From Galeopsis tetrahit (taxonomy: Eukaryota > Streptophyta > Magnoliopsida > Lamiales > Lamiaceae), in NCBI GenBank assembly GCA_963675135.1, contig OY776119.1:1736001-1800000 (forward strand): a DNA stretch of 64,000 bases, read 5' to 3'. The notes under the pieces are model-generated. The model did not search any database. It was not told the DNA's origin and worked only from the letters and a program-made list of their open reading frames with translations. Position numbers and translations under genes: made by a program. This document shows positions 55,794-64,000 of the stretch, piece by piece (position 1 is the first letter of the stretch; every line of letters starts with the position of its first letter).

Positions 55794-57767
55794 TGATTCG
55801 GGTGGAATTTACGCATTTTAGAGCCACATGTGAAGCATGTTTTTGATGAGATTTCATTTATTTATGCATTGATTATGATGATTTGAGCCAAAATGAGGGA
55901 TATGTTGTGTTTTGTCGATTTTGTAGGAAATACGATGGAATTTGGAGCAAAACACCAACCACACTTTACTGGATCAGTAAGAGGAGTGCACGGTTGGATT
56001 CGTCTCGAAAAACGGAGTGGAATAGCCTAAAGAATCGAGTCAATCGAACAACCGAGGCAAAAGATACGCACCAAACAAATTTGAAATGCCTAGCAACTCG
56101 GCTGAACCAACCAACTCGGCCGAGCCCCTGATCAAGGCAGATTCTGGAACCAATTTCCATCCGGCCGAGTGCGAGGAAAAGTTTGGAGGGACAACTCGGC
56201 CGAGTTAAACTACTCGGCCGAGCTACTGAAGGATGCAGAATCTGGAACCAATTGCCACTCGGCCGAGCTCCCTGACTCGATCGAGCTGCTGAACAAAGTT
56301 TGGACGCTGGAATCAATTGCACTCGGCCGAGTGACCGAACTCGGCCGAGTCGTGAGGCAGTGTCATTCGACCGAGCTCCCTGACTCGGCCGAGCCAAGGG
56401 GCGAACTCAGAATCTGGAACAAATTACACTCGGCCGAGTGGGACAACTCGGCCGAGCCATGAAGCAAAACTTGATCCCTGGAATGAATTGCACTCGGCCG
56501 AGTGGGACAACTCGGCCGAGTTTTGAAGATTTTTATCCCAACTCTAACACTCCAACTCGGCCGAGTGGGACAACTTGGTCGAGCCCTGAAATGAAGTTTA
56601 GTCCTTGGAACGAAGTGCACTCGGCCGAGTGGGACAACTCGACCGAGCCCTGAAGATTTTGGCCACAAGTTTAACACCCCAACTCGACCGGGTCACCCCT
56701 GTTCTCGGTGCCTTTTGCATATTTTGTCAAATTTCCAAGGACCTAAGTGAAATTTTCACCCTTAAGCCCTACCCCAACACTATATAAGCCCTCTTTCTTG
56801 AAATACAAGACATTCTTCCCCAATTCCTCAAATTCCACACATACTTGGAGGTGTTTTGGCCATTTCCTCTTCATTTCTCCATCAAATCAAGGAAGGATGC
56901 AATAGCTTGGAAATTCAATTCTCTACCACATTCTAGACTAAGCTTCTTCTTTCCCCTTTCTTTTTACTTAGTTATTTCAATTGATTTTGTAATTTTACTA
57001 TGATAGTTAGTGGCTAGAACACTTTTGGTTCTAGAGCCTTGTAAATACTCTTGTTGAAGTTTATGAATTAATGTTTTGCTTATTTTGTGTTTGTGTGGCT
57101 TAATTCTATTTGGATGCTTGATTTTCATTGCAAAGCATGTCATTAGTGTACAATGATGATATGTTAATCATAGTTAATTGAATTAGGTTGAGAAATCTAC
57201 TTTGATTAATTGATTGCAAGCATTTGACCTAATTTTATTGTGAGATTGAAAGATGAACAATGATTAGGAAGATGTGTGATGATCTTAGGAGCTTGATTGG
57301 GTTTTATTGTGCAATTTGGGTAGAGATACTAAGTTGTGTGATATCTCCTTTGGATTACTTGGATCGAAAGAACTTTTAATTCATTATTATGTGATCAATC
57401 TTATAGATAAAACATGAACACCACTTAAGTAGATAGTTAATCATAAATGGATACATTAGTATTGCATGTGTTTTAGAACCTACCTTCTCATACTTGAATT
57501 TCATATGTTTTACTTCTCGTTTTCTTAGTTTGCATGTTAGTTGATCAATTCGTTATTATTCTTTATTGCTTATTTGTGACAACTTGGTAGACAATTTTAG
57601 GGTAATTCACCACATTCACTTTATCGATCGCGTCTAAATAGAATTCCGTTAACAAAATACACTTTTACGCTATACCTCCTCGTGGAATCGACCTCGTACT
57701 TACTTCACTACGATAGACACCGTATACTTGCGGTCGTTTATTCTAGCGTTGTAGAATACGTGAATCA
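55794..57767. mobile_element. Solo LTR, 1974 bp, with palindromic minisatellite
   Basis: It begins TGATTCGGGTGG and ends CGTGAATCA (TG..CA with inverted TGATTC/GAATCA), flanked by TATAG at 55789-55793 and 57768-57772. The duplicated paralogue near 60172-60190 lacks it and gives the empty site. The 3' part (CTCCTCGTGGAATCGACCTCGTAC) is like LTRs of plant Ty3/gypsy elements. No internal retrotransposon domains are present, so recombination between two LTRs probably removed them. Confidence 0.82.
56096..56695. repeat. Minisatellite of the 12 bp palindrome ACTCGGCCGAGT
   Basis: About twenty copies of ACTCGGCCGAG(T/C) or near variants sit singly or in pairs separated by ~9 bp (GGGACA), inside a looser ~85 bp higher-order unit with TGGAA..AATTGCACTC. 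All open frames here come from the repeat. Confidence 0.85.
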
Positions 57768-57814
57768 TATAGAAGAAGCAAAATTCTTTCATCCAAAATT
57801 CAGCGAAATCCTTT

Positions 57815-59095
57815 CTATCTTATTGTGAGACTAGGTCCTTCGTCAGTTGGAACATGATCAGATCCTCCCCTTGTTAAGTTGTTATACTTATCTCGAGGCA
57901 TAATGAACTTCTCAGTGGCTCATTTGTATTCCTCGTTCACCTCGTTAAGACATTCACCAATCTCTACAAGCTTCAATTTTTTCTCGGCCAATACTTGCGG
58001 AACCCTGGCATTTTCAAAAAATAGTCGCGGCCTCACTGCAAGTATTTGTTAAAATTATTTCATTCAACAAGAGTTGAGATAAAAAAAAAATATTAATGAA
58101 TACAAAATATAGGAATTAAACCTTGTAACCGTTCTATTTCATGTTGGAGTTTTACTTGTGTAAGTTGTAGACTTTCCAACTTCCTACTGCAATTACTCAT
58201 CTCAAATGCAGTTGATACGAGATCATCCTCAACCTCCTACGTGGAAAAAAATTTATCGTAAGAAAATGCACAATATCTATGTCATGTGAAAAAAATTACG
58301 TACCGTTAGGTAAAGGTAATTTTCTACCTCCAATTGTGGAGTCTCTAAAGTTTGCAATGACTACAAAAGAATTCAGACAACATTCTTAGTTTGATCAAAA
58401 TTTAAAAAATCGAATGAAGGTACAAAGTCGCAAAAATCGAATGGAAGTATATTTTGGCGGAGAACTCAAACGGATTTCTTAATTTTCAAATGACAAGTAC
58501 ACGGGTATTTATAGGTACAAAAATACAGAATTTATATAATCTAATAATGGTGAATCTTGAAAGTCAATTTGAATACATGAACTAGAAATTAATTCAATAT
58601 TGATTACATGAAAAAAATTAATTCTAGAATCAAAAGACACAAATTTGTTAAAAAAAAAAAAATTATATTCCAACATATATATATATATATATATAACTGC
58701 ATTCAAATTAAAGTATTTAATTAAACCGTGATTTAAATACATTTTATTTCTATACTAAGATATTTAAATACATCCTATTTCTATGTCAAATTAATTAGTT
58801 TAATGGATTTTAGGCTAAACGATTCAATTTAAATATATTAACAAAAATTACAAACCTAATTAAGTCTATTAGTCCCAATGTGATACGTACTACTAGTTTT
58901 CTAATATTTGTTCATCCATATTCAGAAGATAATTTAATTAGCTCTATATGTTTTGCCCAAGAAAATGCAACATATATATCTATGTTTTGTGAACTTCACG
59001 ATTATGATGGAACTTACATTTTGGTGAAGAATTGTCGATTCCGTTGGAAGATCATCTTCTAGCTCTGATTTTGGAGTCTTTAAAGTAGGCAATAC
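57815..59095 (-). pseudogene. Coiled-coil family pseudogene (left tandem copy)
   Basis: Exons equivalent to those of the right copy can be traced: 59095-59018 (LPTLKTPKSELEDDLPTES), a 19-codon exon near 58367-58311 (LQTLETPQLEVEN), a coiled-coil exon near 58230-58120 and the last exon to 57815. The last exon has an in-frame TGA after NEVNEEYK, and the exon-1 copy near 58466 has lost its ATG (TTG). Between the exons the DNA is collinear with the right copy. So this copy is probably dead, while the right one is open. Confidence 0.6.
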
Positions 59096-59100
59096 CTGCA

Positions 59101-59617
59101 AACAAAATATGGAAAGCAAGAAAAGTTGATGTGAGAAATTGTATGAGAAATTACCAAGACCGGTTGCTTTAGATCACTACTTGTTCATCCAATGCGTCTT
59201 TTCAGTTCCTTAATGAGAATTATTCTCAGTATTTCAATTTATGGGCTTCTTCGGGAAGGTTAAAAGTTGCAATTAAATGAAAGCATGTGGGGTAGATAGA
59301 ATACGAGGAGTTTCGTATTTAAAAAAAAAAATTGAAAAATGCTAGTAATACATTACGCATTTATTTTTATGGTTTTGAAAAATTTAATCCCCATTAATTA
59401 ATAATAATCATATAGGAGTATTGGTTAAAAACTAACTTGTTATTATTATTTTTTTGAAAGCTGACGGACAATGTATGGCACCCACTGATTTTTATTTTAT
59501 TTTTATACATATATATTGCTTACATTTCGTGATTATTCATACTTTTTTTTTTTATTAAGACGTTTCAAATTTTTTTACACGTGCAATACGTAAATAATCT
59601 ACAAAATTAAGTGTAGA
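59101..59617. other. Orphan F-box leader-like segment and AT-rich DNA
   Basis: About 59140-59310 matches 4085-4265, the 5' leader region of pseudogene A (TTCATCCAATGCGTCTTTTCAG; AGCATGTGGGGTAGA-like block), including the leader donor (minus strand). No F-box coding sequence follows, so a promoter/leader was copied without its gene. The rest is AT-rich. Confidence 0.5.
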
Positions 59618-60233
59618 AGAGAGATCAATTCTTACCGGGTAGTTTTCGCACCCAAAGAACTGTCGGCTAACATTCCGAAATTACCCTCCTTCCATGAGGT
59701 GGCGACGACAGCTCCCCTTTGGCAATAGCATTTGACCAGTCGCAATTGGGTTTACGTGTTTTTTGATTTAGAAAAGAACATTAACAGATAAAATATGATA
59801 TGTTTCCATTTTCAGGAAATAAAAGTTTTATTTTAATTAGGCTTTTCCAACAAAACAATGATGTGATATTTTTTAGGTTTCTCGTCAAAAGAGAACAAAA
59901 ACATGCCAAGCGCATGACCAAAAACAACAGTACATTTTTTCGTAGATTCCGACAACCATGTGACGAAAAATGTACAATTCATGAAAAAACTGGGACTATA
60001 TTCGTACAATTAACTTTCTTGGACCATTAGACTAAAGGTGAAAAGTTATGTGAATAAAATAAATTGCATCCGTCTAATCAGCCTATAATTAAAATAGATT
60101 CAACCATTCATTAAATTCTTACATGATTTGAAATACTCCAAAAAAAAAAAAAAAACGTATATCATGCAAAATTCTAAAATTTAGAAGAAAGAAACTCTTT
60201 CATCCAAAATTCAGCGAAATCCTTTCTACCTTA

Positions 60234-61624
60234 TCATGAACGACTAGGTCCTTCGTTAGATGGAACATGATCAGATCCTTCCCGAGTTAAGTTGTTATAC
60301 TTATCTCGAGCCATAATGAACTTTTCAGCGGCTCGTCTGTATTCCTCGTTCACCTCGTTAAGACATTCGCCAATCTCTGCAAGCTCCAATTTTTTCTTGG
60401 CCAATAATTGCGGAACCCAGGCATTTTCAAAAAATAGTCGTGGCCCCACTGCAAATATTTGTTAAAATAATTTTATTCAACAAGAGTTTGAGTTAAAAAA
60501 ACACTAATTAATGAATACAAAATATAGGAATTAAACCTTGTAACCGTTCTATTTCATGCTGGAGATTTGATTGTGCAAGTTGTAGACTCTCCAACTTCCT
60601 ACTGCAATCACTTGTCTCAAATGCCGTTGATACAAGATCATCCTCGACCTCCTACGTGGAAAAACTTTTGCCGTAAGAAAATGCACGATATATATCTATA
60701 TATGTCGTGTGAATTTCACAATTATAATCGAGCTTATGTACCGTTAGGTAAAGGTCATTTTCTACCTCCAATTGGGGAGTCTCTAAAATTTGCAATGGCT
60801 GCAAAAGAAGTTCAGACAAAATTCTTAGTTTGATCAAAAATTGAAAAATCGAATGGAAGTACGTACATGATCACGAAATTACTAGACCTTCATATCGAGA
60901 ACGTATATTTTGGTGGAGAACTCAAATGGATTTCTTAATTTCTGAATGCCAAGTACACGGGGAATTTATAGGTACAAAAATACAACATTTATCTAATCTA
61001 ATAATGGTGAATCTTGAAAGTCAATTTGAATACATGAACCAAATTAATTCTAGAATCAAAGACACAATTTAAAAAAAAAAAAATATATATATATATATAT
61101 AACTGATTCAAATTAAAGTATTTAATGTATTTAATTAAATACATTATACTTCTATACTAAGATATTTAAATACATCTTATTTCTTATGTCAAATTAATTA
61201 GTTTAATGGATTTTAGGCTAAACGATTCAATTTAAATATATTAACAAAAATTACAAACTTTAAGTCTATTATTATTCCCAATGTGATACGTACTACCAGT
61301 TTTCTAATATTTGTTCATCCATATTCAGAAGATAATTTAATTAGCTCTATATGTTTTGCCCAAGAAGAAAATGCAACATATTTTTGTTTTGTGAACTTAT
61401 TGAACTTACATTTTGGTGAAGAATAGCCGATTCCGTTGGAAGATCATCTTCTAGCTCTGATTTTGGAGTCTTTAAAGTAGACAATACCTGCAAAAGAAGT
61501 TCAAACAATATTCTTAGTTTGATCAAAATCTAAAAAAATCATAAGGAATTACATCGGAAAATTACTAGACGTCAACCTTCTTATCGTTAGAGGTAGAGAG
61601 CATATATTTTGGTGGAGAACTCAT
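60234..61624 (-). CDS. Small coiled-coil protein of unknown function, 170 residues, five exons
   Basis: Exons 61624-61577 (MSSPPKYMLSTSNDKK), 61487-61410, 60798-60742, 60651-60537 and 60448-60234 are bounded by AG/GT and join in phase, with stop TGA. Exons 2 and 3 encode related repeats (LKTPKSELEDDLPTES and LETPQLEVENDL). Exon 4 is a clear heptad coiled coil (KLESLQLAQSNLQHEIERLQ), and exon 5 another (KKKLELAEIGECLNEVNEEY). I do not recognise the family. A TATA box lies upstream. Intron 2 (611 bp) contains a second, decayed copy of promoter plus exon 1 (ATG changed to TTG near 60928), so the gene looks fused from two tandem units. The model rests on splice signals and paralogy. Confidence 0.5.
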
Positions 61625-61660
61625 ATGGATTTCTTAATTTTCAAATAACAAGTACATGGG

Positions 61661-61669
61661 TATTTATAG
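61661..61669 (-). promoter_or_regulatory. TATA box of the coiled-coil gene
   Basis: CTATAAATA on the minus strand, about 37-45 bp before the ATG at 61624, implying a very short leader. The same box is kept before the decayed exon-1 copies near 60970 and 58510. Confidence 0.5.
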
Positions 61670-62233
61670 GTACAAAAATACAGCATTAATCTAATCTAAT
61701 AATGATGAATCTTGAAAGTCACTTTGAATACATGAACTAGAAATTAATTCTGGAATCAAGAGACAGAGTCTAGAAATTTCAAATTATATTTCAACACATA
61801 TAACTGCATTCAAATAAAAGTATTTAATGCATTTAAATATATTGTATTTCTATACTAAGATATTAAAATACGTTGTTATTTAGAAATAATCAGTGTTGCG
61901 TCGCTTCCTTAGGTAGGGTTTTTATGTATGTCAAATTAATTAGTTTAATGGATTAAGGCTAAACGATTTAATTTAAACATATTAACAAAAACAGAGGAAG
62001 TAATATTTTATTGAACTAGAAAACAAGTTAAGCGGATTTATAGATTTTTTTTTTCTAATTTCTTTTTTAATTTAAAATCAGATTTAAAATTCTAAAAATC
62101 TCATTAACTTTTAAAATATTTTAGAATTCTTCTATAATTTAGCAAATACTAAATCCCTCGTATCTACCCATTAAAGAACTAAAAAGACGCATTGAATGAA
62201 GAAGTGGTGATCTAAAGCAGCAGCCGAGTCCTG
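61670..62233. other. Intergenic DNA and leader exon of F-box gene D
   Basis: AT-rich sequence without a gene until about 62180-62233. There, GCATTGAATGAAGAAGTGG and CCGAGTCCTG match the leader exons of the other F-box/LRR genes and end at the GTAATTTTC donor. Confidence 0.5.
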
Positions 62234-62887
62234 GTAATTTTCATTAGTTTTTACCTTGGATTAATTCGAAATTGTTAGTAATTTTCATATTTTGTTTGTG
62301 TAAATTCTCGAATTTCTTTTGAATTTTTGCCTAGTGTTTTTTTCTATTGCTGAAACTATGGATGGTAATTTTCATAATTTTTTACCTTGTATTTGAAATG
62401 GGTTAATTAATTGTTAGTAATTTTCATGTTTTATTTGTGTAATTGCTCTTTTTTTTTTTTTTGAATTTTTGCCTAGTGTTTCTTAGGTGGATAGTAATTT
62501 TCATTAGTTTTTACCTTGGATTCGAAATGGGTTAATTGTTAGTAATTTTCATATTTTGTTTGTGTAATTGCTCGAATTTTTTTTGAATTTTTGCCTAGTG
62601 TTTCTTTCTATTGCTGAAACTATGGATGGTAATTTTCATTAATTTTTATCTTGTATTCGAAATGGGTTAATTGTTAGTAATTTTTATGTTTTGTTTGTTT
62701 AATTGCTCCAATTTTTTTGATTTTGCCTATTGTTTCTATCTATTGCTGAAATATGGATGGTAATTCTCATTAGTTTTTACCTTGTATTCGAAATGGGTTA
62801 ATTGTTAGTAATTCTCATGTTTTGTTTGTGTAATTGCTCGAATTTCTTTTGAATTTTTGCCTAGTGTGTTCTTTGATTGCTGAAACC
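62234..62887 (+). repeat. Five tandem copies of the F-box gene 5' leader intron plus start-codon context
   Basis: Units of ~130 bp start at about 62234, 62365, 62494, 62629 and 62759. Each is GTAATTTTCATTAG..GAATTTTTGCCTAG followed by TGTTTCTTTCTATTGCTGAA and ATGGATG. The single-copy equivalent in the gene at 38397-40140 is a leader intron plus the start of the coding exon. Here each internal unit makes a ~30 nt exon-like piece with an ATG, flanked by donor and acceptor sequences. The second unit's exon is damaged and the fourth lacks its AG (GCCTAT). Confidence 0.8.
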
Positions 62888-63796
62888 ATGGATCGACTCA
62901 GTGAGTTACCCAACTCGTTAATTTTCCGAATCCTCTCATTGTTGTCAATGAGAGATGTTGTTTCAACAACTCTTTTGTCCAAAAGTTGGAATAGCCTTTG
63001 GACCACTCTCCCCTGCCTTAATTTCCACGAAACTATAAATCAAGACAAAGGGATAGAGAAAGTTCGAAACTTTATTAATCGTGCTCTCCTACAATGGAAA
63101 GGGGCCAAGATTCTGAAATTCGAAATTAAAATCAGGCCTTACTTTGATACATCATTAGCCGGTGACATTGATTTGTGGGTGAATTTTGCTCTGAGAAATG
63201 GAGTAAAAGAGTTGAATATAGATTTGATGTGCAAAGAGGATAAGATGAAGTTGGAAGATGCAGTAATAAGTATGAATGATGTGTACAGGCCTCCACAGTT
63301 GCTGAACTCATGTTCGTCGATAAAAAAATTATCACTCGTGGGATGCAATCTTCGAATCCCTGGAATTCCTGTCTGGAGTCAGCTCAAGAGTTTAAGAATC
63401 GATGGTTTTCACCTCAGTAAACGCTTGATAAATCGAATCTTATTAGGTAGTCCTCGGTTGGAAGACTTTGACTTGCGACTTTTGGTAACCTCTGGGAACT
63501 TGAATATCAGATCTACAAGCTTGAAAAAGCTCAAGATTTTTCAGTGTTATGGTAATGATTATATACCCCAGCTGGAAGGAGAGCTGAGAATCTGCTGTCC
63601 GAAACTTGAAACATTGGAACTTCTCGGAGAATTGTTTTTTAAGTGTTTGCTTACAAATGTGTCGTCTTTAACTGATGCAACTCTTGGCTTTAATGATGCA
63701 ATATATCACGATTCGCTTGGGGATGAAACATTGAGGCAAATCTTGACAACTATTCAACATGTTGAAAGACTCGGTTTAACAGTTCTGTCTGCTCAG
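62888..63796 (+). CDS. FBD-type F-box/LRR protein, exon 1 (gene continues past the window)
   Basis: 303 codons from ATG 62888 to donor GT at 63797, open throughout: F-box MDRLSELPNSLIFRILSLL..RDVVSTTLLSK, then LRRs (IKKLSLVGCNLRIPGIP; LKSLRIDGF; LEDFDLRLL; LRICCPKLETLELLG; HVERLGLTVLSAQ). Length and junction equal those of the intact gene at 39214-40140, so an FBD exon is expected about 0.4-0.6 kb downstream, outside the window. It is a probable SCF ubiquitin-ligase adaptor. The promoter side is unusual: the leader intron and start-codon context are repeated about five times, which may affect start choice. Confidence 0.85.
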
Positions 63797-64000
63797 GTTT
63801 AGTTTCTTTTCAATACTTGCTTGTGCGTTAGATGATTATTTGAACGGGGAATTAATTAGTATAATGAAGTCGTAATAATACGAATTGTTTGAAGATCTTG
63901 ATGTAGATTTATTCCTTAATTTCAGAATAATTGTTAATATATTTGGTACATTGCAACTTAATTGGTTCCAATTTCTACTTGTGAACTGAGTGTTGGTATT

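Larger units (their letters stand above)
55226..59100. repeat. Left copy of a tandem segmental duplication
   Basis: 55226-55793 plus 57768-59100 is collinear with 59618-61500. Shared landmarks include TTACCGGGTAGTTTTCGCAC, GAACTGTCGGCTAACATTCC, GACCAGTCGCAATTGGGTTT and all exons of the coiled-coil gene. The solo LTR at 55794-57767 is absent from the right copy, so it inserted after the duplication. Confidence 0.8.

Noticed and set aside
56096..56695. CRISPR-like repeat array
   Set aside because: Repeats are 12 bp, unevenly spaced and inside a plant LTR; spacers are themselves repetitive, and there are no cas genes.
56169..56787. Open frames on both strands with repeated SAEL/ARPS peptides
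   Set aside because: They are translations of the ACTCGGCCGAGT minisatellite, not genes.

Overview
This window looks like nuclear DNA of a eudicot plant. It is AT-rich, its genes have GT-AG introns, and it holds FBD-type F-box/LRR genes, FBA-type F-box genes, a Ty1/copia retrotransposon with initiator-Met tRNA priming, a Mutator-like (MULE) transposase, many Stowaway-like MITEs with CTCCCTCCGTCC-type ends, and a fragment of the plant syntaxin SYP61. The species cannot be named from sequence alone.

Layout. 1-8.8 kb: two FBD F-box/LRR pseudogenes (minus strand, 1945-3483 and 6553-8468), two copies of a dispersed ~1.1 kb repeat, MITEs, and a nearly perfect inverted duplication (1568-1938) of part of an FBA-type F-box gene that would fold into a long hairpin. 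8.8-35.65 kb: one Stowaway MITE is split into a left half (8818-8901) and a right half (35456-35648). Between the halves, flanked by the same 9 bp (TTTTTTTTA), lies a 26.55 kb unit with Mutator-like ends. It carries a Ulp1/C48-type cysteine protease gene (plus), two FBA F-box genes (minus) and a MULE transposase (minus). A 13,152 bp Sirevirus-like copia element (13754-26905; LTRs 1291/1291 bp with three mismatches; 5 bp target duplication TAATA) sits in the last intron of the Ulp1-like gene, between the exon with the catalytic His and the exon with the catalytic Cys.

35.7-47 kb: a foldback element with arms built of tandem repeats, MITEs, an apparently intact two-exon FBD F-box/LRR gene (38397-40140, minus), duplicated AT-rich DNA, a further rearranged copy of the dispersed repeat with an F-box exon scrap, and a GC-rich tandem array. 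47-55 kb: the 5' end of a SYP61 gene (leader, intron and 18-19 codons), a poly(A)-ended retroposon-like stretch, GC-rich islands, and one exon of an unrecognised coiled-coil family. 55.2-61.7 kb: a tandem segmental duplication. The left copy was broken by a 1974 bp solo LTR (TSD TATAG) holding a palindromic ACTCGGCCGAGT minisatellite, and its coiled-coil gene is dead. The right copy keeps an open five-exon, 170-residue model with a TATA box. 62.2-64 kb: an FBD F-box/LRR gene whose 5' leader intron plus start-codon context is amplified about five times; its second exon lies outside the window.

Overall this is an F-box-rich, repeat-dense region made by gene duplication, gene-fragment capture and nested transposition. 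The best candidates for something undescribed are the MULE-bounded unit combining a transposase, a SUMO-protease-like gene and two F-box genes, and the F-box-derived hairpin as a possible young small-RNA locus.
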